A stretch of 64,000 bases of DNA from JAHEME01 sp034435035 (GCA_034435035.1 DAOTXW010000009.1:109801-173800), one strand, 5' to 3'. Positions 51,158-60,230 are shown, counted from the stretch's first letter. The notes: a model not told the origin generated them from the sequence alone. Translations and numbers: made by a program.

Positions 51158-54127
51158 CTAGGGTGTCACCGTGATGGTCAGGCGTTCGCTCACAGTCGTG
51201 TTGCCCACCGCGTCAAACGCCCGCATCTGAATCGTGTGAACCCCCGGCTGGCTGATGATCCAGCGCTCGCTGAATGGCGCGATCGTGCTGGTTGCGATCA
51301 GGGCATCGTCTACATAGAACTCCACGCGATCCATGGAGATGTTGTCCGCAACCAGCGGCTGGATCGTTACATACTCATCATCCAGCGAGAAAGTGCTGCC
51401 GGACTGCGGGCTGATGATCTGAATGGTGGGAGGGGTATTGTCAACCGTCACCTGGATGATCGCTTCACGGAGGGTGTTATCTCCGCGCACAACGGTCAGG
51501 CGCAGGCTGTACAGGCCGTTCAGATTGCGAGCATCCCAGATGCCCAACTCTGCGTTGTAGCGCGATGTAAAACTGTCTTGACCGATTTGCGTCCAGGTGG
51601 CCGGGTTAAGCCCCTCGCCATAGTCGAGGCGGTACAGTCGGAAGTTGGGATCGCTGGCGTTACCCCTGATGCTCACCGCCCCCCGCACGTAGGCGAAGGG
51701 AAGCGGCTCAGCGATGGCTACCGGCCCCAGTGTGCTGGGCGCCCCGATTGTGTCATATTCCGTTGGGGGCTGTGGGATGCCAGCTTCACGCACCCAGTCA
51801 GCAGCCTCTTCAGGAAGAATCTGGAAGACCCGTTCTTCTACCAGATCGGGCGGTGTGTAGACCGTGGCCAGCAGGCCGGTCTCCCGGTTGATACGGAAAG
51901 GCTGGTAGACCGTATCGTAGGCGGTGGGTTCTGTCCCACGCCGGAACAGCTCCTGCCGGGTGGGGCAGTAGCGCGTCGGCAACAGGCCGCTGGTCTGGCA
52001 CACCGTCATCTCGATCACGTCGTCGGGGCGGACCCAGGTCTCAATCGGAAGGTTGGCATGGCCGTACTCCATGATCGCCTTCCAAATCGGCGCTGCACCC
52101 GTGATAGCCGGCATTTCGATCATCGGAGAATTGTCTGTGTTACCAACCCAGACCCCGACGACCATCTGCGGGGTGTAGCCGATCGTCCAGTTGTCCCGGT
52201 AATCGTTGGTAGTCCCGGTCTTGACAGCAGCAGGGCGTGTCAGCTGCAGGCTGCTGTCTGCCCCAACACTTGGCCGGCGGGCGACATCATCGGACAGAAT
52301 GTCATTGATCAGATAAGCCAGCGACGGCTCGATGATGGCGTTGTTGCTGAAAGTATTGCCCTGCCCGTATTCCCATAGAATAGCCCCGTCGCGATCTTCC
52401 ACGCGCAGGATCAGCGTGGGATCCAGAGTGCGGAAGCCCGGGCGTCGCATTTCCTGAGGTGTGGGGCGTCCGCGCATTTCCCCCAGATTGGCGAAGGTGG
52501 CGTAGGCATACGTCATGTCCAGCAGGGTCACCTCACCGCCGCCAAGAGTGAGTGACAGGCCATACTGATCCAGTCCACGATCCAGCGTGTTGACTCCCAT
52601 GACATGTGCGGTGCGGATCAGGTTGTCGATCCCCACCCATTCGAGCACCTGCACAGCCGGGACATTGTAGGAATTGGCCAGGGCATAGCGGATGCTCTGC
52701 GGTCCGTGGAACTGACGATCGAAGTTCTCGGGCACATAGGGTTCGTTGCTGCCTACGTCAAAGGCCGTCCGCACATCCAGAGTCATGGTAGCCGGAGTGT
52801 AGCCCTGCTGGAAGGCGGTCAGGTAGGTGAAGGGTTTGATCGCAGAACCCGGCTGGCGCTCGGCCAGAGCCACGTTAAAGTTGCCATCGATGGCTTCGTT
52901 GTAATAATCCAGGCTGCCCATCATCGCCAGGATCTCGCCGGTTCGTGGATTCATGATCACGACGGCGGCGTTGCGGGCGTTGTGATCGATTCCATGATCC
53001 GCGGGGGCCAGGGGTTGCAGATACTGCGCCGCAGTGCAGGATGACTGTCCGGCGGCGGGGATGATGGTGGTGGGTAACTGACCGGACAGGCGGGCGATAT
53101 GGGATCGCGCCGCGCATTCGGCCTGCAGATAAAGATCGTAGTCCAGGGTGGTGTAGACAGTCAGCCCCCCACGGTATACCAACGTTGGGCCCAGCATCTC
53201 TTCCAGCTGCTTACGAGCAGCAATAGAGAAATGCGGCGCCAGCAGGTTAAATCGCTGTTCCGGGGGCTGAATCTTCAGCGGGGTGTTCAGAGCAATCTCC
53301 GCCTGTTCCGCCGTGATGTAACCCTGCTCTACCATCAGATCGAGCACCAGCTTCTGGCGGGCACGCGCTTCATCGAAATTGTCAATGGGGTTGAGTGCCG
53401 GGGACTGCGGGATCGCAGCCAGCATCGCTGACTCAGCCAGTGTCAACTCGCCAATCGGCTTATCAAAGTACACGCGCGCTGCGGCTTCTACTCCATAAGC
53501 CAGATTGCCGTAAAAGTTCGTGTTGAGGTACCACTCCAGTATCTGGTTCTTGTCATACTCCCGGCTAATCTGCACCGCCAGAATCAGCTCGCGAATCTTA
53601 CGATCGTAGCTGAGACGCCCCCGTTCTGAGGGTTCGATGAGGACATTCTTCACCAACTGCTGAGTGATGGACGAGCCGCCCTGAACCGTTCCGCCGGTCA
53701 CGTTGTTCCAGAGGGCGCGGACGATGCCTTCGGCGTCATAACCCGGGTTCTGGTAAAAGGTCTTATCTTCCAGGGCAATTGTGGCCTGGCGGAGCTCCTC
53801 AGGAATTTCAGCCAGCTCAACCCAGGTTCGATCGCCCCCCAGCGGATCAATGATTTCATACAGCAGCACCCGGCCTGTCCGATCATAGAGCCGCGTTGTC
53901 TCGAAATCTTCTTCGGCTACGCGGATGGCACCTGGCTCCGGGAGCTGCTGGGCATAGTAGGCGTATGCACTGACGGCCGATCCGACGCTCATTGCAACTG
54001 ATAGTAGCAGTACGCCCACTACGCTGAGCGCCGCGATGCCCAGCCAGCGCATCGCCTGGTTGATGCCAGTTCGCAACTGCCTGCGCCGCGCCCGGCGACG
54101 GTGAACTACACGACGGGAAGTACTCAT
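51158..54127 (-). CDS. Class A penicillin-binding protein (PBP1A type)
   Basis: 989 residues from ATG 54127, just after GGGAGG. A basic cytoplasmic tail, one helix (about 28-55), a GT51 glycosyltransferase domain (about 75-260; catalytic Glu120 in ALEDKTFYQNPG, with Asn where most have His; GGSSITQQLVKN), and a transpeptidase domain (about 385-715) with S428-A-I-K431, S486-Y-N and K636-T-G. The C-terminal about 190 residues carry immunoglobulin-like repeats (VDNTPPTIQIISPQSG...), a common addition in this phylum. It polymerises and cross-links peptidoglycan. Confidence 0.95.
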   Translation of the reverse strand: MSTSRRVVHRRRARRRQLRTGINQAMRWLGIAALSVVGVLLLSVAMSVGSAVSAYAYYAQQLPEPGAIRVAEEDFETTRLYDRTGRVLLYEIIDPLGGDRTWVELAEIPEELRQATIALEDKTFYQNPGYDAEGIVRALWNNVTGGTVQGGSSITQQLVKNVLIEPSERGRLSYDRKIRELILAVQISREYDKNQILEWYLNTNFYGNLAYGVEAAARVYFDKPIGELTLAESAMLAAIPQSPALNPIDNFDEARARQKLVLDLMVEQGYITAEQAEIALNTPLKIQPPEQRFNLLAPHFSIAARKQLEEMLGPTLVYRGGLTVYTTLDYDLYLQAECAARSHIARLSGQLPTTIIPAAGQSSCTAAQYLQPLAPADHGIDHNARNAAVVIMNPRTGEILAMMGSLDYYNEAIDGNFNVALAERQPGSAIKPFTYLTAFQQGYTPATMTLDVRTAFDVGSNEPYVPENFDRQFHGPQSIRYALANSYNVPAVQVLEWVGIDNLIRTAHVMGVNTLDRGLDQYGLSLTLGGGEVTLLDMTYAYATFANLGEMRGRPTPQEMRRPGFRTLDPTLILRVEDRDGAILWEYGQGNTFSNNAIIEPSLAYLINDILSDDVARRPSVGADSSLQLTRPAAVKTGTTNDYRDNWTIGYTPQMVVGVWVGNTDNSPMIEMPAITGAAPIWKAIMEYGHANLPIETWVRPDDVIEMTVCQTSGLLPTRYCPTRQELFRRGTEPTAYDTVYQPFRINRETGLLATVYTPPDLVEERVFQILPEEAADWVREAGIPQPPTEYDTIGAPSTLGPVAIAEPLPFAYVRGAVSIRGNASDPNFRLYRLDYGEGLNPATWTQIGQDSFTSRYNAELGIWDARNLNGLYSLRLTVVRGDNTLREAIIQVTVDNTPPTIQIISPQSGSTFSLDDEYVTIQPLVADNISMDRVEFYVDDALIATSTIAPFSERWIISQPGVHTIQMRAFDAVGNTTVSERLTITVTP

Positions 54128-54172
54128 AGCCTCCCAACCCTCAAGCTGACGCTCGCCGATCAGGCTCCGCCC

Positions 54173-54195
54173 AGTGTAGCATGCTGCCAGCATGC
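54173..54195 (-). promoter_or_regulatory. Extended -10 and palindrome upstream of the PBP gene
   Basis: On the minus strand an extended -10 TGCTACACT ends at 54173. Overlapping its TGC is GCATGCT-GCC-AGCATGC (54179-54195), a 7-3-7 inverted repeat in the spacer region, suitable for a repressor or activator. Confidence 0.45.
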
Positions 54196-54427
54196 CCGCG
54201 AGCCCAGCGCTTCCTGCACATTCGTCGTCTTGGACCTGAGAGCGTGCGGGTGCGTTACAACCCGGGGCGCGATCGGCTGCGAGCCTGCTATCACCCTCAC
54301 CCCCAACATGAAATGCCGCTTCTGCCAGGGAGTTCGTCTTCGACCGTTTACTCCATCCTGGCTTGCATCAGACAGCCACCTTACTCATAGGTTGGCAGGG
54401 AATGTCCCGCTCAGAGGGCAGATGCCA

Positions 54428-54436
54428 TGCTACAAT
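54428..54436 (+). promoter_or_regulatory. Extended -10 of recF
   Basis: TGCTACAAT, 43 bp before ATG 54480. Confidence 0.55.
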
Positions 54437-54479
54437 AGGGCGCGGCGACGGCTGCGCCTTCTGCATTCCCGGGCTTGCT

Positions 54480-55700
54480 ATGCGCATCACCCATCTGTCA
54501 CTGACCAATTTTCGCAACTATGCTCGCCTGGAGCTAGCGCTTTCGGCAGGCAGAATAGTCCTGTACGGAGACAACGCGCAGGGAAAGACCAGCCTCCTGG
54601 AAGCGGTCTACTATCTGGCAACCTCCCGGTCGCCATACATCACTTCTGATCGCCAGCTGATCAACTGGCTGATCCGGGACGATCCACTGCCATTTGCGCG
54701 GCTGGTGGCTGAAGTCACCACCCGGCAGGGCTTGAAGCGTGTAGAGGTAACAATTTTCTACGAGCGAACGGGTGGCCAGGACCGCTTCAAGAAGGAGATT
54801 CGTATCAATGGCCTATCGCGCCGGGTGATGGACCTGCTGGGCCAGATCACCGTGGTGATGTTCCTGCCCCAGGATCTGGCGCTGGTGGAAGGGCCGCCTG
54901 CGCTGCGCCGCCGCTACCTCGACATCACCCTGTGCCAGGCCGACCCGGGCTACTGCCATGCGCTCAGCCAGTATACGCGGGCGCTCGCTCAGCGCAATGC
55001 CCTGCTTCGCCAGCTGCAGGAGCGGGGAGGGCGCGGCGATCAGTCCCTGCTGGATTTCTGGGATCAGCAACTGGCTCAACACGGCGCAGCTATCGTCGCT
55101 GGCCGCAATCAGCTTGTTCGTGAACTTGAGCGCGGCGCTCAGCGTATGCACCACGATCTAAGTGGCGCGAATGAACACCTGCGCCTTCGCTACCAGCCCG
55201 GATTTAATCCGACAGCCCGCCAAGATGGACAGATGGCATTCGAGCCTGCAGACCTGGGCCCGTCGGCGCTGCCGCAAATGCCCGTTGCCGAGATCGCAAC
55301 CCGTTTTATCGAAGGGCTGCAGGCCGCCCGGCGGGAAGATGTTGCGCGGGGAATGACGACTTTTGGCCCCCAGCGGGATGAGATGCGGTTCCTCGTCAAC
55401 GGTCACGACCTGGGCCTGTATGGATCGCGGGGGCAGAACCGCACTGCTGTGCTGGCCCTCAAGCTGGCTGAACTGGAATGGATCCGCAGCCGAACGGACG
55501 AGTGGCCCATCCTTCTGTTAGATGAAGTAGCCGCCGAGCTGGATGCGCATCGCCGGGGCTACTTACTGGCGCGTGTCGGCGAGGCCGATCAGGTCATTCT
55601 GACCACAACCGAACCCCACCTGCTGCCGGGCCAGTATCTGGAGCAGGCCGCCAGGTGGCAGGTCGCCGGGGGAACGATCACGGTACTGGAAGGAGGGTAA
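54480..55700 (+). CDS. recF: DNA replication and repair protein RecF
   Basis: 406 residues. ATG 54480 (MRITHLSLTNFRNYARLEL) is downstream of the promoter. Walker A GDNAQGKTS, signature GLYGSRGQNRTAVLALKLAEL, and Walker B WPILLLDEVAAELDAHRR are those of RecF. It loads RecA at gaps with RecO and RecR. Unlike in many bacteria it is not next to dnaA, dnaN or gyrB here; the convergent neighbour is rsmG. Confidence 0.95.
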   Translation: MRITHLSLTNFRNYARLELALSAGRIVLYGDNAQGKTSLLEAVYYLATSRSPYITSDRQLINWLIRDDPLPFARLVAEVTTRQGLKRVEVTIFYERTGGQDRFKKEIRINGLSRRVMDLLGQITVVMFLPQDLALVEGPPALRRRYLDITLCQADPGYCHALSQYTRALAQRNALLRQLQERGGRGDQSLLDFWDQQLAQHGAAIVAGRNQLVRELERGAQRMHHDLSGANEHLRLRYQPGFNPTARQDGQMAFEPADLGPSALPQMPVAEIATRFIEGLQAARREDVARGMTTFGPQRDEMRFLVNGHDLGLYGSRGQNRTAVLALKLAELEWIRSRTDEWPILLLDEVAAELDAHRRGYLLARVGEADQVILTTTEPHLLPGQYLEQAARWQVAGGTITVLEGG

Positions 55701-55709
55701 CGGCGGGGT

Positions 55710-56423
55710 CTACAGGGGGCGTTTGGCAGGAACCCCAGTGCGGCGCGGATAAGCCGGGGGAGTAGCTGCCACTTTGGCGATGTCAACCAGGTAGTGCGTC
55801 TCGGCCACAGTCGGCAGCTCAACCGGGGTCAGCTGGACGATCTGGCCGCCCAGCAGCAGAATGGCAGCCTGCGCCTCCGTGACTTCTTGAGGTGCGCCTT
55901 CTCCTTTCTGTGCCAGAATATGGCCGCCAACGCGGGCCAGCGGCAGCATATACTCAGCCAGCGTGCGCATCCCGGCTACAGCGCGTGCCAGCACCCAGTC
56001 ATACTGCTCGCGATGCTCAGGCTGCTGGCCGACGGCTTCCACTCGATCATTGACCAGCGTGATCCCCTTGAGCCCCAGCACTTCAATGACATGGCGCAGG
56101 AAAGCAACCTTCTTGGCGGTTGCCTCTACCAGCACCAGCTGGAGATCGGGGCAGGCGATCTTGAGCGGCAACCCCGGGAAACCGGCCCCGGTTCCGACAT
56201 CGATCACCCGCAGGCCGGGCCGGCGGGGGCGCATGACCAGCAGGCATGAGAGGGAGTCGGCAAAGTGCCGGATCTCCACAGCCTCCGGCTCGGTGATCGC
56301 CGTCAGGTTGATCTGGTTGTTCCACCGGGCGAGTTCGGCGGCATAGAGCCGAAACAGATCCGTCTGCGCCGGTGTCAGGCGGATCTGCAACTGAGTTTGC
56401 GCTATCTGTACCAGCCGGGCCAT
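55710..56423 (-). CDS. rsmG: 16S rRNA (guanine527-N7)-methyltransferase
   Basis: 237 residues from ATG 56423; GTG 56435 is a possible earlier start. Motifs: RWNNQINLTAITEPEAVEIRHFADSL, VIDVGTGAGFPGLPLKIACPD (SAM-binding), LVEATAKKVAFLRHV and ARAVAGMRTLAEYMLPL. The last about 25 residues form a basic, Pro-rich tail. It methylates G527 of 16S rRNA. It is the last gene in a minus-strand series that may begin at rdgB. Confidence 0.94.
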   Translation of the reverse strand: MARLVQIAQTQLQIRLTPAQTDLFRLYAAELARWNNQINLTAITEPEAVEIRHFADSLSCLLVMRPRRPGLRVIDVGTGAGFPGLPLKIACPDLQLVLVEATAKKVAFLRHVIEVLGLKGITLVNDRVEAVGQQPEHREQYDWVLARAVAGMRTLAEYMLPLARVGGHILAQKGEGAPQEVTEAQAAILLLGGQIVQLTPVELPTVAETHYLVDIAKVAATPPAYPRRTGVPAKRPL

Positions 56424-56457
56424 CGGTTCAAGCACGTGGCAATGGTCCGATGCTCAG

Positions 56458-57498
56458 TTAATCCTGTTCACCCGATTCTCCGCGGCGATCCAACATATCG
56501 AAGTAGAACGGCTCCCCCCGCCGCAGAAAGGCGCCCAGGCGTGTCCACGTCCAGTACTCCTGGTCGAGGTCGTGCGGGCGCTCCAGCCCGAGTGCATCCA
56601 GAACGGGCAGCCGGTACAGGTCATAGCTCTTGGTGATGAGGCTGCCCAGGCTGCGGACATATCCCACGCTGGCCTGATAGAATGCCGCACACAGAGCGGC
56701 CGCCAAGACGCCGCCGGCGATGAGCACTCCATTGCCCCGGACCATTCCCAGGATCACCCCTTCTGCCGCCGCGATCCCGCTCAGCAGCGATAGATGGACA
56801 ACTACGTCAATGATCAGCTTCTGGTTGTCGATGTCTTCCAGGAGGCGTGGGTTGCTGGTGCTGACGATCTCCCGGATGTACGGCCAGAACAGCATACCGT
56901 CCAGGCCATAGCGTATCAGGGGATACTCCTCCATAATCGCCCAAGCGTTGCCAAAGGCTGTGGGCAGCAGGCGGCCCCGGTCATAGGGGAGCATCTGTAC
57001 GGGCTCTGTCTTTTCTTTCTCGCCATGGAGCCTGTGCAGTTCCTGAAAGATGGCGAATGCGGCATCTTCGTCATAATGCTGAGATTCTTCCGCCTCTGCC
57101 AGCAGTTCGCGCCGCTCCGCCTGTTTGATCGCGATCGCAGCATAGCGGCTGCGATGCCGCCTGAGGTTCCGCAGGTACAACGGGAACAGGAGCACGCGCC
57201 CGGTGAGTCCGAAGCCCTCGAACAGCCGGATGATGCTGCTGTTCAGAACCACCAGCAGCAGGCCGAGGCCGAGTCCCAGCACAACTGTGGTTAGCATCTC
57301 GCCAGAGAAAAGACCCAGCCAGGGCGACGAAACTTCCGGGAAAAAATTCCAGACCCCGGAAGTCCCCCCATACGACGGACTGAAGAGGACGTACTGGTTC
57401 ACAGCCACAAAGATCACAGCGGGCAGAAACCCTGCGAGAAAGAACGCACGTCCCAGCTGGCTGACCAGGCCTTCCACGAATGAAGTCAGATCATTCAT
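56458..57498 (-). CDS. Membrane protein of unknown function, paired with CBS-like gene
   Basis: 346 residues. ATG 57498 overlaps the end of the upstream gene by 8 bp and follows AAGGA at eight bases. Two to three helices in residues 15-110, a soluble middle with a charged helical stretch (about 120-190) and LPYDRGRLLPTAFGNAWAIMEEYPLIRYGLDGMLFWP (conserved-looking), then two helices near 255-305, and an acidic C-terminus. I recall related proteins as uncharacterised membrane proteins in several phyla but cannot assign a role. Translational coupling suggests it works with the gene upstream. Confidence 0.75.
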   Translation of the reverse strand: MNDLTSFVEGLVSQLGRAFFLAGFLPAVIFVAVNQYVLFSPSYGGTSGVWNFFPEVSSPWLGLFSGEMLTTVVLGLGLGLLLVVLNSSIIRLFEGFGLTGRVLLFPLYLRNLRRHRSRYAAIAIKQAERRELLAEAEESQHYDEDAAFAIFQELHRLHGEKEKTEPVQMLPYDRGRLLPTAFGNAWAIMEEYPLIRYGLDGMLFWPYIREIVSTSNPRLLEDIDNQKLIIDVVVHLSLLSGIAAAEGVILGMVRGNGVLIAGGVLAAALCAAFYQASVGYVRSLGSLITKSYDLYRLPVLDALGLERPHDLDQEYWTWTRLGAFLRRGEPFYFDMLDRRGESGEQD

Positions 57499-58018
57499 TG
57501 AGTTGATCCTTGTCAGGAGTGCCAGATGGCCCGGCGCCGGTTTGGGCGGTACGGCGCTGCCGGCGCTGGAGGCGCTGGCGCACCACCACGCCGCGATCCG
57601 GGATGGGCGACAGGCTACCGGCCATCTGGAGAAGCTGCGATTCGAACATACCGCGCATCGCCGGTGCGATGATTCCCCGGAACTCCTCACCCCGCAGAAC
57701 TACTGTCAAACGGCTGGCAGCCTCGTCCAATGTGACCGAGTCCTGTTGCACCACAGCCGTGACGGGTATGAGCATACTGCCGACGAGATCGCACAGCGGG
57801 CGTTGTAGTAAGGCTGCTCCCTGCCTGTGCAGGGGGGCCACCAGGTCAGCAAAGTGGCAGGCCGCATATCCCCCTGAGTCCAGGGCTACTACCAGATACC
57901 ACCAGTCCTGGGGATCCGCTTCGCTGCTCAGCATAGCCAACGCATCAATCACACGCTCCTCTTCATCCATGAGGATGCAGCGGAAACGGCTCAAATCCTG
58001 ATCAGCTATCGGCGTCAT
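57491..58018 (-). CDS. Soluble protein, possibly CBS-like
   Basis: 175 residues. ATG 58018 follows AGGA. Two halves (about 12-65 and 80-125) have the hydrophobic pattern of CBS motifs (WYLVVALDSGGYAACHFADLVAPL; LIPVTAVVQQDSVTLDEAASRL), but the match is loose. The C-terminus is very basic (RQRLQRRQRRTAQ) and then polar. There is no membrane segment. It may be a regulatory partner of the membrane protein encoded by the overlapping gene. Confidence 0.6.
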   Translation of the reverse strand: MTPIADQDLSRFRCILMDEEERVIDALAMLSSEADPQDWWYLVVALDSGGYAACHFADLVAPLHRQGAALLQRPLCDLVGSMLIPVTAVVQQDSVTLDEAASRLTVVLRGEEFRGIIAPAMRGMFESQLLQMAGSLSPIPDRGVVVRQRLQRRQRRTAQTGAGPSGTPDKDQLNE

Positions 58019-58078
58019 GATCGCATCCTAGCACTGTGGATACAGGCATCTTACCACCGGCTTCCCAAACAGGAAAGC

Positions 58079-59431
58079 TCAGTATCCGAATGCCTGCAGG
58101 CTTTCTCCCAGCACATAGATCCGCTGGTCGGCCACGACAATCTGGTAAATGATGTCGGGCCGGCTGCTGACAGGCATGCGGACCTGCTCGAGGCCGGTCG
58201 TGCTGTCTAACCCGCTGAGCGCGACGGATCCCGTATCATAGTCCTTCACGATCGCCCAGACCATCGCATCACGGGCGGTAACCGGATCGGCCAGCAGGCC
58301 ACGCAGCGAATGCCACGCCAGCCCGTGCCCATCAGCATATAGCGCCAGCACCCCGGGGCGGAAGCCCTGCTCGGCGCCCGGTGCGGGGGCCAGCACCAGC
58401 AGATCGGCCTGCACCCCCAGCCCAGCTTCCGGGGCGCTCAACAGGTCCACACCCCACAGCATCCCGCCATCTACTGGATTGAGCGCCCGAAGCTGCGCCA
58501 CGCTCAGCACATACAACTGATCACGCCCCAGCGCTATCAGATCGGGCTGGCGAATCTCAGGGTCTGACCACCGCCACATCTCCTCACCGGTGCGCAGATC
58601 ATACGATACCACGGCTCCCCCATCTGCCGACCGGACAAGCACATACAGGCGGTTGCCATCGTGAAGGATCTGCTGATACCCCGGCCGCGAAGCCTCTCCG
58701 GCTGCCCCAGTAACTGACCAGAGCTGTTGGCCGGTGTAAAGCTCATAGGCCGTCAAGGAATTGTCGGCAAAGCCGGCAGGCCACATCCCAACGACGACGG
58801 AGATCGATGTAAGCGCGGCGCTGTAGAAGTGCTGCGATTCGAGCGGGGGCAGACTCCACAGCTCGCTGGCCTGAGCGTCGTAGACTGCCAGCCTGGCCCT
58901 TGAGTCTGCCAGGCCAGTCTGAGGGTTGATACTCTGCTCACGGATAGCGGCTACACCCAACGTACCCAGCCCATCCACGTAGACCTCTCCCCACGACTCG
59001 CCGCTGGTGATCCCGGCCCAGAGGGGAGCGCTGGCCTCCACGCGGCCTGTCTGCGCGCTCACCCATGCAAAGCGGCCATCTGCAATCAGGACCGCCAGCC
59101 TCTCTCCGGCAGCTGCCAGCGCAGCTGGCCGCGCTACTTCACTCCACTCCCACAGCTGGCGAGCCGATCCCGGGCCCACCGGCTGCGGCGCCGGGCTGGG
59201 AGGCGCCGGCTGTGTCGGGACAGGGGTGGGCGATGCGGATGCGGTGGGTGTGGCTGGCTGCAGTGCTACAGTGGCGGTGACCGGTACAGCCGAGGCAGCC
59301 GGCAGGGTGATGAGAATGGGATCTACCGTATCGGGAGGTGACAACGTGCCACAGCCAACCAGTGCCAGGATGCCCAGCAGACCTTTCAGGAGCAGACAGG
59401 GCGCATGGAAGTGGTAGGAGTTAGCACGCAC
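58079..59431 (-). CDS. PQQ-like beta-propeller lipoprotein
   Basis: 450 residues. GTG 59431 is chosen because AAAGAGGTC lies five bases upstream and it opens a lipoprotein signal ending LVGC (about residue 28); the gene then overlaps the end of rdgB by 11 bp. A Thr/Pro/Ala linker (about 40-85) precedes repeats of a quinoprotein-type propeller (RQLWEWSEVARPAALAAAGERLAVL; LTAYELYTGQQLWSVTG; VVSYDLRTGEEMWRWSD; LRALNPVDGGMLWGVDL). Such lipoproteins are often structural or scaffolding parts. No quinone cofactor ligands are evident. Confidence 0.85.
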   Translation of the reverse strand: MRANSYHFHAPCLLLKGLLGILALVGCGTLSPPDTVDPILITLPAASAVPVTATVALQPATPTASASPTPVPTQPAPPSPAPQPVGPGSARQLWEWSEVARPAALAAAGERLAVLIADGRFAWVSAQTGRVEASAPLWAGITSGESWGEVYVDGLGTLGVAAIREQSINPQTGLADSRARLAVYDAQASELWSLPPLESQHFYSAALTSISVVVGMWPAGFADNSLTAYELYTGQQLWSVTGAAGEASRPGYQQILHDGNRLYVLVRSADGGAVVSYDLRTGEEMWRWSDPEIRQPDLIALGRDQLYVLSVAQLRALNPVDGGMLWGVDLLSAPEAGLGVQADLLVLAPAPGAEQGFRPGVLALYADGHGLAWHSLRGLLADPVTARDAMVWAIVKDYDTGSVALSGLDSTTGLEQVRMPVSSRPDIIYQIVVADQRIYVLGESLQAFGY

Positions 59432-60065
59432 TTTTGACCTCTTTACACTGGATGAAGCGCAGCAGGGCGCAGAAGTTGGGCTCACGGTAACCGCAAAATA
59501 GCGCTTCCTGCGGCGGGATTTCGGCCAGTGTCCGACGCTCACCCCGTGGGATGAAGATAGCGTTGTACCCCCCCGCCAGGGCGTTGTCAGCCGAAGGTCC
59601 CACCCAGTCTGGCATGCCAGGGAGAGCCCGCTCCTCGAATGCTACTTGCCCGGGAACACTGGTTACCCACGTCTGGCTGTCGCCGCCGGGCGCCGCCCAG
59701 GCTACTGCGGATACAATTCGGGCAGCCCGGTGCTTATTCATCCCGAGCTCGTCCAGAATGCCTGCGCGCCCGTGTACCCGAAGATACTGGTTGGCACGCA
59801 CTCCCGGTCGCCCGCCGAGCGCATCGACATAGAACGCCGAGTCCTCGGTAATCACAGGCACACCCAGCCGACGCGCAACCTGCAGAGCGCCACTGCTGGC
59901 AATAATGGCGGTAGTTCTGCCTGCCTCGTCATAGCCCGCAGTTCTGCCGTACCGCTCGCGGGCCGAAATCACCTGCATCGGGGCCTGCAGGCAGGTGATG
60001 ATGAAAGCCAGCTGGGCCAGCTTGGCCGCGTTCCCAGTCGCGAATACAATCTGTACCGGCGCCAT
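59421..60065 (-). CDS. rdgB: RdgB/HAM1-like non-canonical purine NTP pyrophosphatase
   Basis: 214 residues. ATG 60065 is directly at the predicted transcript start (leaderless); an ATG at 60074 overlaps the -10. The fold signature IVFATGNAAKLAQL and TEDSAFYVDALGGRPGVRANQYL are present, but the usual FGYDPIF is GGYNAIFIP and the sequence is more divergent than typical. Removing ITP and XTP from the nucleotide pool is the expected role. Confidence 0.8.
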   Translation of the reverse strand: MAPVQIVFATGNAAKLAQLAFIITCLQAPMQVISARERYGRTAGYDEAGRTTAIIASSGALQVARRLGVPVITEDSAFYVDALGGRPGVRANQYLRVHGRAGILDELGMNKHRAARIVSAVAWAAPGGDSQTWVTSVPGQVAFEERALPGMPDWVGPSADNALAGGYNAIFIPRGERRTLAEIPPQEALFCGYREPNFCALLRFIQCKEVKSAC

Positions 60066-60072
60066 GACAGGC

Positions 60073-60100
60073 ATTCTAGCGGATTTGTGAGAAAATCCAA
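60073..60100 (-). promoter_or_regulatory. rdgB promoter (leaderless transcript)
   Basis: On the minus strand TTGGAT (60100-60095) and TAGAAT (60078-60073) are 16 bp apart. The expected start of transcription, about 60066, coincides with the ATG at 60065. Confidence 0.6.
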
Positions 60101-60230
60101 TAAGCCGGTTGAACCACCGGCCAGCTCAGAGAGTAACATGTGCAGAGCAGGAACATCGATGAGACAGCACGCCCGGGGCCGGACGCCCGCAGGGGCTGGA
60201 ACAGTCTACCGGTAGTTTGTGAAATGGCGG

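Larger units (their letters stand above)
54128..54479. other. 352-bp divergent gap between the PBP gene and recF
   Basis: Contains the two -10 elements listed separately and a palindrome at 54179-54195. No further gene with a plausible ribosome binding site is seen; open frames across it lack homology to anything I recognise. Confidence 0.5.

Noticed and set aside
51158..54127. Asn in place of the usual His in the GT51 motif (EDKTFYQNPG) as a sign of an inactive PBP
   Set aside because: Catalytic Glu120 and the other motifs are intact, and I recall the same variant in related bacteria; probably a lineage feature.
54101..54649. 182-codon plus-strand frame spanning the PBP/recF gap
   Set aside because: It overlaps the recF start in another frame, has no ribosome binding site, and lies across the mapped promoter elements.
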